Part shown: in pieces, positions 29,486 to 39,026 of the stretch | Numbering within the stretch: position 1 is the stretch's first letter | Layout of the letters: each line of letters starts with the position of its first letter | Source of the DNA: Alphaproteobacteria bacterium | GTDB taxonomy: Bacteria > Pseudomonadota > Alphaproteobacteria > Sphingomonadales > Sphingomonadaceae | DNA length: 64,000 bases | Assembly (NCBI GenBank): GCA_018823325.1 | Contig: JAHJIJ010000015.1 | Span: 124,001-188,000 of the forward strand | Direction of reading: 5' to 3' | The notes under the pieces: generated by a model | What the model saw: the letters and a program-made list of their open reading frames with translations, nothing else | Database searches by the model: none | Told to the model about the DNA's origin: nothing | Program-made: the position numbers and the translations under genes

Positions 29486-30337
29486 TCAGAGTGCCGGCAC
29501 GGCGCCTTCATGCTCAACGCAGTGCGCTGCCGCGGCGTTCGCGGTCTCCAGGATCGTTCTCCAATTACTCTCCCGTTCGACCAGAGCGGCGAGCGTCCCG
29601 CAGAAGCGGTCACCCGCGCCTGTCGTGTCGACGACCTTCGTCACCGTGCTTGCCGGGACATGCAGCGCCGAGGCTGCATCGACCAAGACGGCGCCCCGGG
29701 CGCCGAGCGTCACGACAGCGCGCTGGGTGCGGTGCGTGAGTAGCGATCGCGCAGCGCGCGGCGGGGCGCTGGTGCCGATGTAGCTCGCCAGCTCGACCTC
29801 GTTGAAGACGAAGATGTCCACCAGGTTGAGCAGGCCGCGGGATGCGGGAACGGCTGGCGCGGTGTTGAGGATGGTGAGAGCGCCGGCCGCCCGCGCCGCC
29901 TTGAAGAAGGCTTCGATCTCGCCAACCGGCGTCTCGAGCTGGGCGAGGGCGACTGTGCAACCAACGAGCGCGGCCGGTTCCGGCGCCCTGGCAAGCAGAT
30001 TGGCACCGGGCGAGACAATGATGCAATTCTCACCTGCATCAGATAGCGCAATGATCGCCGTGCCGGTCGGCGCATCGGTGCAGGTTGCAAGGCCGGTCAA
30101 GTCCAGCCCGCGTCGGCAAAGCTGGTCACGCAGCATGGCTCCGTCGGCGTCGTCGCCGACTGCGCCGAACATGCGCACATTTGCGCCCGCCAAAGCCGCG
30201 CCGATCGCCTGGTTGGCACCCTTGCCGCCCGATCCGCGAAAGCTGCGAGAGGCCAGGATTGTTTCGCCCGGGCGCGGCAGTTCCGCCATGCGCAGGACAT
30301 GATCGACATTGACCGATCCGAAAACGCAGACGCTCAA
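29486..30337 (-). CDS. rbsK: ribokinase (PfkB family)
   Basis: A 283-residue sugar kinase, ATP + ribose to ribose 5-phosphate. GSVNVDHVLRMAELPRPGET (about 7-26) and FRGSGGKGANQA (about 33-44) are ribokinase substrate-site blocks. The C-terminal PfkB signature VVDTTGAGDRFCGTLAA (about 236-252) carries the catalytic Asp. The start overlaps the cupin stop by four bases. As last gene of an eight-gene catabolic operon, it implies that ribose or a ribose-like sugar is released by the upstream enzymes. Confidence 0.85.
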   Translation of the reverse strand: MSVCVFGSVNVDHVLRMAELPRPGETILASRSFRGSGGKGANQAIGAALAGANVRMFGAVGDDADGAMLRDQLCRRGLDLTGLATCTDAPTGTAIIALSDAGENCIIVSPGANLLARAPEPAALVGCTVALAQLETPVGEIEAFFKAARAAGALTILNTAPAVPASRGLLNLVDIFVFNEVELASYIGTSAPPRAARSLLTHRTQRAVVTLGARGAVLVDAASALHVPASTVTKVVDTTGAGDRFCGTLAALVERESNWRTILETANAAAAHCVEHEGAVPAL

Positions 30338-30768
30338 GCTATGGTGCCCGCCAGCACGGCACGGTCCTCATCATCCAGCTCAACGGGCAAACCGGCGCGG
30401 ATCAGCTCGGCAAACCCCTCATTCGGCGTCATGACCGTCAACGTGTAGAGCTTTGTCTCGCCCAGATTTTCGATGATATGCTCCGCGCCCGGCCGCAGTA
30501 ACAGGGCATCGCCCTGACGCAGCGGAAGCGCCTCCCCGTCGCACAGCGCCTTGCCGTGACCGTGCAGCACATAGAAAAACTCATGAGCGCTGACATGGCT
30601 GTTAGGCGGTGTTCTCCCGCCCGGCTCGAAGATCTCGATGACGCAGATTGGCTCATAGCCGGGCGTTTCAGGATCGAACAGGATGACGAAATAATTGCTG
30701 TCACCGGGCGCGATGCGAAAGGCGCGCAGGTCCGTCGCACGGCTCAAGAGAGCGAAGGGATAGCTCAT
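30334..30768 (-). CDS. cupin domain protein
   Basis: Single-domain cupin of 144 residues. Motif 1 is SHVSAHEFFYVLHGHGKALCDGE (about 57-79) with histidines and Glu in metal-binding positions; motif 2 is GDALLLRPGAEHIIEN (about 86-101). Small cupins bind Fe, Mn or Zn and act as dioxygenases, isomerases or ureidoglycolate lyase-like enzymes. Given the ureide-type neighbours, a C-N cleaving role is possible but unproven. It overlaps the creatininase-like gene by four bases and rbsK by four. Confidence 0.8.
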   Translation of the reverse strand: MSYPFALLSRATDLRAFRIAPGDSNYFVILFDPETPGYEPICVIEIFEPGGRTPPNSHVSAHEFFYVLHGHGKALCDGEALPLRQGDALLLRPGAEHIIENLGETKLYTLTVMTPNEGFAELIRAGLPVELDDEDRAVLAGTIA

Positions 30769-31559
30769 GGGGCGGCCTTCAGGGCATCGAGAGGAAAAGC
30801 GCTGACCTCTGTCAGCAGTCGGGCGAGGCGGGCTGCAGCGTGGTCGACGGCAAGCGCGCCGCGCTCGGCCGTTGCGCCCCGCGGATCGCCGATCGCCCCG
30901 GAGGCGTTCACGTCCTGCGTCATCCAGCCCATGCCGATACCGCCTTCGAGCCTCAACACCTCGTTGGCTTCGGCAATCCTGAGTCCAGCAGAGGGGAAAT
31001 CGTCGATCCTGTCGGTCCGGACCACATTGGGTCGCAGGTGCATCATCATGGAGGTCTCGATGTCCCCAGCGTGGATGCCGAAAGCTTCTTCAATGGGATC
31101 GAACAGACCCTCAGGCGTGCCGAGCGCATAGCTGTTTGCCGAGACTGCCAAGATGCCATGGCGCACGCGCAAATCACGCACCACCACCTCGACCAGCTGC
31201 GGCTGTCCGCCATGGGAATTGACGATCACGAGGCGCCGGAAGCCCGCCCGCACCACGCTGTCGGCAATGTCGGTCCAATAAGCGATCAGAGTTGCCGCGC
31301 CGACTGTCAACGTGCCGGGATAAGCGCTGTGCTCGTTGCTCTTGCCGACCGGTATCTGCGGCAGGAGATAGGCGGGCACGTCGGCATCGAGATACCGTTC
31401 CGCCGCCGCAATGATCCCGGTATTGAGGTCGCTGTCAACGGAGACCGGCAGATGCGGCCCATGCTGCTCGATCGCGGCAACCGGCATGACTGCCACCGCG
31501 CGGGCGAAATCGACCTCGGCAAAGTCCCGCCAGGTCATGTCTGTCCACCGGGTCAACAT
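30765..31559 (-). CDS. creatininase family amidohydrolase
   Basis: A 264-residue protein of the creatininase superfamily, which opens cyclic amides and removes formamide groups. Metal ligands are visible: Glu31, His33 and His36 in EQHGPHLP, an Asp in SVDSD near 44, NSHGGQ near 130 and Glu in GDIETSMMMHL near 178. The start is placed at ATG 31559, overlapping the isochorismatase stop by seven bases; the longer frame upstream lacks homology. Hydrolysis of a lactam or imide in the pathway is the likely role. Confidence 0.85.
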   Translation of the reverse strand: MLTRWTDMTWRDFAEVDFARAVAVMPVAAIEQHGPHLPVSVDSDLNTGIIAAAERYLDADVPAYLLPQIPVGKSNEHSAYPGTLTVGAATLIAYWTDIADSVVRAGFRRLVIVNSHGGQPQLVEVVVRDLRVRHGILAVSANSYALGTPEGLFDPIEEAFGIHAGDIETSMMMHLRPNVVRTDRIDDFPSAGLRIAEANEVLRLEGGIGMGWMTQDVNASGAIGDPRGATAERGALAVDHAAARLARLLTEVSAFPLDALKAAP

Positions 31560-32308
31560 GCTGCCACCAGATCGCCACTGCGCGCGATCATGCCGAAGCA
31601 TTGGCGCACATTGTAGATCGTTGAATGCGTGCAGAAATCCGGCGAGGTGGTGGCTGCGCAATCCTCCAGCAGGATGCAATCATAGCCCAGGAAGTTTGCG
31701 TCCTGCAGCGTGCACATGACACATTGGTCGAGATTGACGCCGGCGAAGAGCAAGGTGGTGACACCCAGGTTGCGCAGGATGCTGTCGAGGGGCGTATCCC
31801 AGAAACCGGACATGCGATATTTGTCGACCTGAACGTCGATGGGCAGGGGTGCCAGCTCGTCGACGACCGCAGCACCCCAGCTCTCCTTCTGCAGCACCGG
31901 CGCGCCGGTAGAAGGCAAGGGTGCGCCGAGGCCGACGCCTTCCCCATTGGGATCATAGACGCCGAGGAGCGCCGGGCTGATATTCAGCAGATCGGGCCGA
32001 TTGCCCCAGTTCACCCACAGCACCGGCACGCCTGCCTTGCGCAGTGCGGGCAGGGCGCGCGCGAGCGGCGCTATAGGATCGCGGGCCGGCGCCACGTCGA
32101 CCCCGATCGAGGCGAGCCAGCCGTACGGGTGGCAGAAGTCGTTCTGCATGTCGATGACGAGGATTGCGGTGCGTGTAAGATCCAGACGGATATCACGAGG
32201 CTCGCCTGCGATTTCGACGATACGGGGCGCAATCTCGGGCCGGACCAGGTCCACCTGGTCGGGCGAAACGCGCCACTGGTTGCGGAGCGTGCTGCCGAGG
32301 GGTTTCAT
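31553..32308 (-). CDS. isochorismatase-like cysteine hydrolase (RutB-like)
   Basis: A 251-residue cysteine hydrolase. The catalytic triad is clear: Asp53 in VIDMQNDF, Lys163 in DKYRMSGF and Cys196 in GVNLDQCVMCT. The spacing and the blocks SGFWDTPLDSILRNLGV and LEDC resemble RutB ureidoacrylate amidohydrolase and biuret hydrolases, so a ureido or carbamoyl amide is a likely substrate. It overlaps the MFS gene by four bases and the creatininase-like gene by seven. Specificity cannot be read from sequence. Confidence 0.85.
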   Translation of the reverse strand: MKPLGSTLRNQWRVSPDQVDLVRPEIAPRIVEIAGEPRDIRLDLTRTAILVIDMQNDFCHPYGWLASIGVDVAPARDPIAPLARALPALRKAGVPVLWVNWGNRPDLLNISPALLGVYDPNGEGVGLGAPLPSTGAPVLQKESWGAAVVDELAPLPIDVQVDKYRMSGFWDTPLDSILRNLGVTTLLFAGVNLDQCVMCTLQDANFLGYDCILLEDCAATTSPDFCTHSTIYNVRQCFGMIARSGDLVAAC

Positions 32309-33564
32309 GCGTGGTCTCCATGCTGGTGCGGGCGACGGATGAGGAGGCTCGCGATCAGCACCAGCGCCGGCACGCAGCCGAAGAGCTGGAAGGCCAGCGC
32401 AAACGAGCCGGTCGCGTCGCGGATGGCGCCACCGATCAGCGAATTGAACGAGGAGATGGCGACCAGCGTGCAGATGATCGAGAACAGCTCCAGATTATGC
32501 TTTTTGCCGAACCATTCCAGCAGCAGGAGTGTGGATGACAGGGCGGTCAACCCTACGCCGATGCCCGTCAGCAAGGCATAGATCAGAAGCGCCTGCGTGC
32601 TTTGCGCGCCCGAGAGGGTCCAGACACCGATGGTGGCGCAGGCAAGGCCGCAGATCAGCAGCAGCCGGCGATTGACGATCTCTCCCAGGGCCCCGCCCAG
32701 CAGACGCGCCGCCACTTGCACCGCGGCTTCCAGGCTAAGCATCCCCGCTGCCACCGTGGCGACGACACCGGTCTGGGTGAGGTGGGCGACAGACATGCTG
32801 GACACGCAGCTCAGGACCAGCAGCTGGCTGAGATAGGCGCCGCAGATCATCCAGAATTGCGGCGTGCGCAGGGCATCCCGCACGGCCCAACCGCGTTCCT
32901 CGATGATCGGGGCTGTGCCGCTCTCCTGATGACGCCGATGCGTGTCACTGCCTTTGCCGACGATCAGCGCGCAGGTGAGGCTGGTCACGAAGATTGCGCA
33001 GGCGAGGACGATCCAGACCATGCGCCAGTCCTGCTCGAATCCGGCCATGGTGCTGAGCACGATCCAGGGGCCGGCCACACCGCCGAGCGAGCCGGATGTC
33101 ATGTAGATTCCAAACACTAGCGAGCGACGCGAGAACATGCCTGAGAGCACGTGCGTCCCTGGAATCATCGCAATGAGCTGGAATCCGATGCCGCAGGTGA
33201 TCGTGCCGAGGAAGAAGGGCAGCACGCCCTGCGCGCGACTGAGCAGCAGCAATCCGCTTGCCAGCACGAAGGCGCCGAGCACCAGCGGTGCACGCACGCC
33301 ATAACGCCGGATGAGCAGCGCGGGCAGGAAGGACGAGCTTGCGCTTGCGACGCCAAGCAGGGTGAAGCCAAGCCCGGCCTGGGTCCACGACCAGCCGAGT
33401 TCGCCGACCATGTAGGGCAGCGTTACGCCCAGCGCGGAAAAAGTAGAGGCGAACCCGAGAAAGTTCAGCAGGCTGAATGAGGCAAGGACTGCTAGCGCCC
33501 AGCCACCAAGACTCGCCGCACTGCTTCCGGGTGCTCCCTCGCGAAGCCCGCTCGCCGCGCTCAT
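32305..33564 (-). CDS. MFS transporter
   Basis: Inner-membrane major facilitator of 419 residues with 12 segments, of the monocarboxylate-porter-like type (LPYMVGELGWSWTQAGLGFTLLGVASA in TM2 and the GIGVGLTALSS segment in the C-terminal half). It overlaps the TauD-type dioxygenase by four bases and the isochorismatase-like gene by four, so it should carry the pathway substrate or a product across the inner membrane after TonB-dependent uptake. Confidence 0.83.
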   Translation of the reverse strand: MSAASGLREGAPGSSAASLGGWALAVLASFSLLNFLGFASTFSALGVTLPYMVGELGWSWTQAGLGFTLLGVASASSSFLPALLIRRYGVRAPLVLGAFVLASGLLLLSRAQGVLPFFLGTITCGIGFQLIAMIPGTHVLSGMFSRRSLVFGIYMTSGSLGGVAGPWIVLSTMAGFEQDWRMVWIVLACAIFVTSLTCALIVGKGSDTHRRHQESGTAPIIEERGWAVRDALRTPQFWMICGAYLSQLLVLSCVSSMSVAHLTQTGVVATVAAGMLSLEAAVQVAARLLGGALGEIVNRRLLLICGLACATIGVWTLSGAQSTQALLIYALLTGIGVGLTALSSTLLLLEWFGKKHNLELFSIICTLVAISSFNSLIGGAIRDATGSFALAFQLFGCVPALVLIASLLIRRPHQHGDHA

Positions 33565-34430
33565 GCGCCGAGTCCACCTTGTCCCGCCACCCAGAGCCGG
33601 TGGACGAGGCGAGTATAGCGCTTGTCGTCATATTCGGTCGCGCGATGCATCGTGTGGCGGTTGTTCCACAGCAAGATGTCGCCCACCTGCCATTTGTGAC
33701 GGTAGATGAATTTATCCTGCGTGGCATGCGTGATGAGATCGCGCACCCGCTGGCGCCCCTCTGCCGGCTCCTCGCCGAGGATCTCGCGCGTTGAGCCGCT
33801 GGAGAGGTAGAGGCTCCTGGTGCGGTCCGCGCGCGTGAGAACCAAAGGATGTACGACGTCGGGAGCACGTTCCGCCTGCTCGGCCGTCACCACCGACCGC
33901 GCTTCCGGATCAAGCTGACCGATGAGGAAGACGAAGCTATGCAGCACCTTCTTGTCGTCCAGCGCGGCGCGCTCCTCCTCCGGGAGGGCCAGATAAGCCG
34001 CACGCATGTCGGCAAGCAGCGTGTCAGCGCCCTCGGGCGGGCTTTCGAGAGCATAGAGCACAGTCGTGTCGAGCGGCTCGCGCAGGTACGAGCCGTCCGT
34101 GTGCCAGCCCATGCCATCCCGGTGCACGCCGATCCGCTTGCCGTCCACCTCCTTGTTGGAGAGGATGTAGATGGTGGGATAGCCGGGCAGCGTGAATTGC
34201 TCGCGCGTGTGGTTTTCCAGCTGCCCCAGCGCTTTGCCGAAGCGCACCAGCGCGTCGGGCGACAGATTCTGTCCGCGAATGACCATGACGCTACCCTTGC
34301 GATAGAGCGCGGCGATGTCCGCCAGTTCCGCGTCGGTTGCGGTCGAGAGATCGATGCCGCTCAGCTCGTAGCCGAAATCGGCGCCGATCGGCGTGGCGGT
34401 GTAGCGCGTTGGGGCAGCGGTTGGCGACAT
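33561..34430 (-). CDS. TauD/TfdA family 2-oxoglutarate dioxygenase
   Basis: Fe(II)/2-oxoglutarate oxygenase of 289 residues. The iron triad is His110-Thr-Asp112 (GWHTDGSY) plus a distal His near 263 (NNRHTMHRA); Arg in RLVHRLW binds 2-oxoglutarate. Members hydroxylate a carbon next to a heteroatom and so split taurine, aryl ethers or N-alkyl bonds. ATG 34430 was chosen because the TauD domain starts there; the frame upstream is a shadow of the Rieske gene. It starts three bases after the Rieske stop and overlaps the MFS start by four. Confidence 0.87.
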   Translation of the reverse strand: MSPTAAPTRYTATPIGADFGYELSGIDLSTATDAELADIAALYRKGSVMVIRGQNLSPDALVRFGKALGQLENHTREQFTLPGYPTIYILSNKEVDGKRIGVHRDGMGWHTDGSYLREPLDTTVLYALESPPEGADTLLADMRAAYLALPEEERAALDDKKVLHSFVFLIGQLDPEARSVVTAEQAERAPDVVHPLVLTRADRTRSLYLSSGSTREILGEEPAEGRQRVRDLITHATQDKFIYRHKWQVGDILLWNNRHTMHRATEYDDKRYTRLVHRLWVAGQGGLGA

Positions 34431-34432
34431 GA

Positions 34433-35530
34433 TCAGTTTCCAGCTTCGTTGGTTATGAGGTCCGTCGAGCAAGTGTCGAGGTGGGTGTCGCGGTGGAGCA
34501 CTTTGGGCCGTGGGCCATCCCCGCGCACTTCCTCTTCGCCATGCTCCCGCAACAGCCGCAAGAGCCGCTTGCGGACGATGAGACCGGGGCGGTCGGAGAT
34601 CATGGAGCCTTCCTCGCCCGAGCTCGCGTCCAGCGGTGCATCGTGGTCGGTCGATTCGAGCACGTCCTTGTCCTCGTCGATCACGGCCTGATCCCAGGCG
34701 ATCAGTTCCTGCGTGGAGCAATCCTCTTCCCTGTCATTGCGATAGAGGATCTGCGCGATGTGGATGCTCTCGTCGTCGATCGGCGTCGCGCAGTTGAAGA
34801 TGATGTGGCGCAGGCCCGCAGGATATTCGATGTCCAGCCGTCGGCAGAAGGGCAGATACCAGCGGTTGCGCAGCTTGCGCTCGATATCCGGCGCCGTGGT
34901 GCCGGTCACGCGATGTGACTCCGGTGGATTGCGAATATCGACGATGGCATCGGCCGTGAAGCCGAAGTCAGTCTCCATGAGTTCGTACTTCTTGGCGGCC
35001 GGCTGCTGAATGTCGCCGAAGGTGCCCTTGTGCACGAAGGCGAAGTGGGCGTTGTCGAAGCTGTTTTCCATGAAGCGCAACGGCGAGGTGTGCCACACCT
35101 CATTGAATTGTTGGATGCGGCGATACGCCGGATCGCTGTCCTCGAGGATTTCGGGGATGTCCGCCAATGGTTCACCCAGGCAGACCCAGACGGTGCCGTA
35201 CCGCGCCTGGCAGCGATAAGACTCGACCCGGAAACGTGGAGTATCCTGCCCTGCGTCCTGTTGCGGAATACGGGTGAGCGCACCGGTCCGGTCATAGCGC
35301 CAGCCATGATAGGGACACACGATCTGTCCCTTTTCGCACCAGCCCTTGGAGAGTTTGGCGGTGCGGTGGCAGCAGCGGTCGCGCAACGCGGCCGGCTCGC
35401 CATCGTCGCCCCGGAACAGGACGATATCCTCTCCCATGATCCGGAACGGTACAGGACCGTCATCGAGCCGCTCCACGGGGACCGTGGCGTACCAGAACCG
35501 GCGCAGCACGGCTTGCTTCGAGGTGAGCAT
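34433..35530 (-). CDS. Rieske non-haem iron oxygenase, alpha subunit
   Basis: A 365-residue VanA-like terminal oxygenase. The Rieske cluster ligands are Cys53/His55 (RCCHR) and Cys72/His75 (CPYHGW). The mononuclear iron site is ENSFDNAHFAFVH (His162, His167), with the bridging Asp at 159. It would demethylate or hydroxylate an aromatic or heteroaromatic substrate using electrons from a reductase that is not encoded beside it. It follows the TonB receptor by 72 bases with a hairpin between them. Confidence 0.88.
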   Translation of the reverse strand: MLTSKQAVLRRFWYATVPVERLDDGPVPFRIMGEDIVLFRGDDGEPAALRDRCCHRTAKLSKGWCEKGQIVCPYHGWRYDRTGALTRIPQQDAGQDTPRFRVESYRCQARYGTVWVCLGEPLADIPEILEDSDPAYRRIQQFNEVWHTSPLRFMENSFDNAHFAFVHKGTFGDIQQPAAKKYELMETDFGFTADAIVDIRNPPESHRVTGTTAPDIERKLRNRWYLPFCRRLDIEYPAGLRHIIFNCATPIDDESIHIAQILYRNDREEDCSTQELIAWDQAVIDEDKDVLESTDHDAPLDASSGEEGSMISDRPGLIVRKRLLRLLREHGEEEVRGDGPRPKVLHRDTHLDTCSTDLITNEAGN

Positions 35531-35547
35531 AGTTCAATCCTTTGTGT

Positions 35548-35576
35548 GGCCGGCTGGACTATTGCCCATGCCGGCC
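35548..35576 (-). promoter_or_regulatory. intercistronic hairpin between TonB receptor and Rieske gene
   Basis: Perfect 7-base arms GGCCGGC and GCCGGCC around a 15-base loop sit in the 72-base gap. No U-run follows on the minus strand, so it is more likely an RNA-processing, stability or partial termination element than a full terminator. Confidence 0.4.
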
Positions 35577-35602
35577 CGTGCGGTTTTCCGCCTGTAGAGA
35601 GA

Positions 35603-37870
35603 TCAGAAGCGATAGCTGACGGTGCCAAACACCTGCCGCGGGTTCACATATTCGACGCTCGTTGTGAGGGCGCCGTAAGGGTCGGTGAACAGTGAGTTTA
35701 CGCCGTCATTGTCGAACAGGTTCTGCGCAGACAGCGAGAAAGTGAAATTGCTGTCGTGAGGCTGATACTGAAGATTGGCGTTGAACAGCGTGTAGGCCGG
35801 CACCCGGTCGAGCGCGCCTCCGTCAAAGATGCGTGAGTTGAAGGTGCCGCGGTGGACCATGTCGCCACGTATGGAGAAATTGCCCGCGCCGATGTCAGCC
35901 TCGTAGGTGACAGCGATGCTGCCTTGCACGCCCGGCAGCTTCGCCACGTCACGCCCATTGGTATTGAGCAGGTTGGCGCTCACCGCGGCAATCACATTGG
36001 GATTGTAGCCGTAGCCCGAGACGTAGGGCTGCGGGAGGCCAAGCGCGACTGAAGCGGCGCGGCGGATGACCAGCGCGCCCTGCGAGTCGATCGTGTAGAA
36101 GTCGCCCTTGAACGAGCCCTTCGCCAGGGTGAGCGTACCGTCGATTCGCAGTCCCTTGACAGGCAGGAGACTTGCCTCGAACTCGGCGCCGTAAATTTCC
36201 GCGCGCGGAATGTTCCAGCTGCCGCCCGAGTTTGGACGCGGGTCTTCGGCGGTGAACTGGTAATTATCGTACCAGTAATAATAGGCCGAGGCGTTCAGGC
36301 GCAGCGTGCGGTCAAAGAAGTCATTCTTTGTCCCGACTTCCAGCGCGTTGACAATTTCCTTCTTGTAGGATTGCGGCACCTGCACCTGGCCCTGATTGAA
36401 GTTGACGCCGCTGGGCTTGTAGCCGCGGGACGCCGTCAGATAGACCATGTTTACGGGCGTGATCTGGTAGTCCACGCCGATCTTGCCGGTGACCGCCGCG
36501 CTGGTGACTTCACGGGGGTTGGCCGGGCCAAACTGATTGAAGAAATTGATCGGCTGGCCCGTCGTTTTGTCCCAGCTGTAGCGCGCGCCCGCTGTGATCG
36601 ACAGCGCGTCCGTCGCATGGACGATGGCTTGCCCATATCCCGCAATCGACGTGTGCTGGTACGGGCTGTAGGTGGCGAAAACGATAGGCATGCCCTGATA
36701 TGTCAGCGCCGGATTGCTGCCGAGCGACAAATAGTCCTTGAGCGCGCGCTGGCGGAGGAAAAAGCCGCCGACGGTCCAGTCGACCATTCCGCCCGGTGTC
36801 CCGGTCAGCGAGAGTTCCTGCGTGAAGGCCTTGCTCTTGTCCCGCCAGCGAACCGTATGGACATAAGGCGTGGTTGCCAGCCGGTCGGTGTCGGCGGTCT
36901 GCTCCTTGAGCATGAACTGGTAGGCGCTCACTGACTTGAACGTCGCAAAGTCACCGAGATCGTAGCTGAGCTGTAGGTCGGTCATCCGCGTGGTGAGGGC
37001 GAAGGTGCTGGGAAAGTCCTGCGCGACGGTGCGGGCGTCTGGCGTCGTATCCAGCACATTCTTTTGGAGTGCGCCATTGCGATCGGTATCGAACGTCTGT
37101 GCCGAGAGAATGGCGGTGAAGCGGTCCGTCGGCTCCCAGAGCAGCGAGCCGCGCAGACCCAGATTGTTGGCGTCGTCCAGCTCATACTCCGAGACGTTGG
37201 GCACGCCGATGGCCTTGCCGTAACCATCGTGGCGCAGATACTGCGCAGCCACGCGTGCAGCCAGCGTGTCGCCGAGGGGAATGTTCAGGCCGGCGTTGAC
37301 CTTGGCGTAGTCGTAGTTGCCATAGCTGAACGCCGCTTCCCCGCTCGTTTCGCCGAGTATCGGTTTCTTTGTGATGACGTTGATGGCGCCGCCCGTAGAC
37401 GTCTGGCCGAAAACGGTGCCTTGCGGCCCGCGCAGAACCTCCACGCGCTCAACGTCAATCATGTCCTGGGCGAGCGCCATGACGTGCGCGATGTAAACGC
37501 CGTTGATGTGGAAGGCGACGCCCGGCTGGGAGTTGGGATTGGCAGACGTTTCATAGCCAATGCCGCGGATTGCCACAATGCGGGCTGAACCTTCGCTCTT
37601 GGAGATGCTCAGGCCCGGTACGAGGCCATTGAGGTCGTTGATTTCGTTGGCATTGCGCTGCTGCAGGGCCGTCGTGTCGACCGCCGTGATCGAGAGGGCA
37701 GCGCGCTGGAGTGAGGTCTCGCGCTTCTCACCGGTGACCACGATTTCCTGCAGTTCCGTTGCACTGTCTGCGCCTTGCGGCACGACGGCATCGGCTGCAA
37801 TCGCCGCAGTAGAAAGAGAGAACAGTGAAACACTCGCTAGAGAAGCGAGGAATAGATGCCGATTTCCCAT
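35603..37870 (-). CDS. TonB-dependent outer-membrane receptor
   Basis: A 755-residue receptor. A signal peptide (about 1-26, ending AAIAA) precedes the periplasmic start LQEIVVTGEKRETSLQRA. The plug domain is about 50-165 and has VERVEVLRGPQGTVFGQTSTGGAINVITKKP (about 142-172). The 22-strand barrel ends in a C-terminal aromatic residue (GTVSYRF). It is first in the catabolic operon, diverging from the LysR gene across 256 bases. It probably imports the pathway substrate with TonB-ExbBD energy. Confidence 0.9.
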   Translation of the reverse strand: MGNRHLFLASLASVSLFSLSTAAIAADAVVPQGADSATELQEIVVTGEKRETSLQRAALSITAVDTTALQQRNANEINDLNGLVPGLSISKSEGSARIVAIRGIGYETSANPNSQPGVAFHINGVYIAHVMALAQDMIDVERVEVLRGPQGTVFGQTSTGGAINVITKKPILGETSGEAAFSYGNYDYAKVNAGLNIPLGDTLAARVAAQYLRHDGYGKAIGVPNVSEYELDDANNLGLRGSLLWEPTDRFTAILSAQTFDTDRNGALQKNVLDTTPDARTVAQDFPSTFALTTRMTDLQLSYDLGDFATFKSVSAYQFMLKEQTADTDRLATTPYVHTVRWRDKSKAFTQELSLTGTPGGMVDWTVGGFFLRQRALKDYLSLGSNPALTYQGMPIVFATYSPYQHTSIAGYGQAIVHATDALSITAGARYSWDKTTGQPINFFNQFGPANPREVTSAAVTGKIGVDYQITPVNMVYLTASRGYKPSGVNFNQGQVQVPQSYKKEIVNALEVGTKNDFFDRTLRLNASAYYYWYDNYQFTAEDPRPNSGGSWNIPRAEIYGAEFEASLLPVKGLRIDGTLTLAKGSFKGDFYTIDSQGALVIRRAASVALGLPQPYVSGYGYNPNVIAAVSANLLNTNGRDVAKLPGVQGSIAVTYEADIGAGNFSIRGDMVHRGTFNSRIFDGGALDRVPAYTLFNANLQYQPHDSNFTFSLSAQNLFDNDGVNSLFTDPYGALTTSVEYVNPRQVFGTVSYRF

Positions 37871-38126
37871 AGTCAGATCCCTTTTATAGTTTTGCTCTCT
37901 CCTTTCAGAATCTTTTCGACCCCCTACTGTTTAAGGTAGCCATTTTGATCGACCGCCGTGCGACCCAAAGGGCAACTCACGTCCCATCCGGTTTCTTATC
38001 ATGTCGATTTCGAGACTAGATCACAGCTGACCGGTGCCCAAAAGAACTGTTTTCCTCTCGGAGTGGTGCTTTTATGATCTCAGTGGAGTCGGCGCTCTGC
38101 CGGCCTGGTACAAGTGACGAGGACTC

Positions 38127-39026
38127 ATGCTTCACGCCCGTCTGCTCCGATACATCGACGAGGTTGCGCGGCGCGGGTCCATTCGCAAGGCTGCATCCCA
38201 TCTCAACGTCGCCTCGACCGCAATCAACCGGCAGATCATTGCCTATGAGGAGGAGATCGGCACGCAGATTTTCGAGAGGCTGCCACGGCAGGTCCGCCCC
38301 ACGGCTGCGGGCGAGATTCTGCTGCGCCATATCCGCGCGACGCTGAAGGAGCATGACCGCGCCCGTGCCGAGATCGCGGCCCTGCAGGGCTTGCAGAGCG
38401 GCAGCGTCACGATCGCGACTTTCGAGAATCTTGCCGCCAATCTTCTTCCGCAGGTATCGCGTTCCTTCCGCCGCATTCATCCGCGCATCCAGGTGCAGGT
38501 GTTCAGCGTCTTCCGTCGCCAGCTCCAGGCGGGTCTCGCCACCGGCGAGTGGGATCTGGCGCTCGGCTACAACATATCAGACGTGCCTGGATCCACCGTG
38601 CTCTACCAGTTCGAGACGCGCCTGGGCGCCGTCGTCTCGACCCAGCATCCGCTGGCATCGCGCAGTGAGGTGCGCCTGAGCGACTGTGCGCTGCATCCCA
38701 TCATCGTCGGCAACGAGACCATGACCATCTACGGGATCATGCACGATGCCTTTGCGCAGGCGAACGTGCCTTTCCGCCCTCAAGTCGCCTCCAACTCGGT
38801 CGCTTTCATGAAGTCCCTTGCCCGGCAGGCAGAGGGCGTGACCTTCATGACCAAGGTAGACATTGCCGAGGAGATCGGCCGAGGCGAGCTGGTCTACATC
38901 CCGATCAGGGATAAGGGGGTCCGCACCCAGCCGCTGAGCCTCATCTACAGAAAGAACGCGACGCTCGGTTCGGCTGTCAGCCGGCTTGCCGAGCAGATCC
39001 GCATCGAACTGGAGCTGACTCTGTGA
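38127..39026 (+). CDS. LysR family transcriptional regulator
   Basis: A 299-residue regulator. The N-terminal winged helix-turn-helix is GSIRKAASHLNVASTAINRQIIAYEEEIG (about 17-45), and a periplasmic-binding-like effector domain covers about 90-295. It diverges from the TonB receptor operon, the classic LysR arrangement for an activator of a neighbouring catabolic operon. Its GTGA stop/start overlap couples it to the TetR gene that follows. Confidence 0.88.
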   Translation: MLHARLLRYIDEVARRGSIRKAASHLNVASTAINRQIIAYEEEIGTQIFERLPRQVRPTAAGEILLRHIRATLKEHDRARAEIAALQGLQSGSVTIATFENLAANLLPQVSRSFRRIHPRIQVQVFSVFRRQLQAGLATGEWDLALGYNISDVPGSTVLYQFETRLGAVVSTQHPLASRSEVRLSDCALHPIIVGNETMTIYGIMHDAFAQANVPFRPQVASNSVAFMKSLARQAEGVTFMTKVDIAEEIGRGELVYIPIRDKGVRTQPLSLIYRKNATLGSAVSRLAEQIRIELELTL

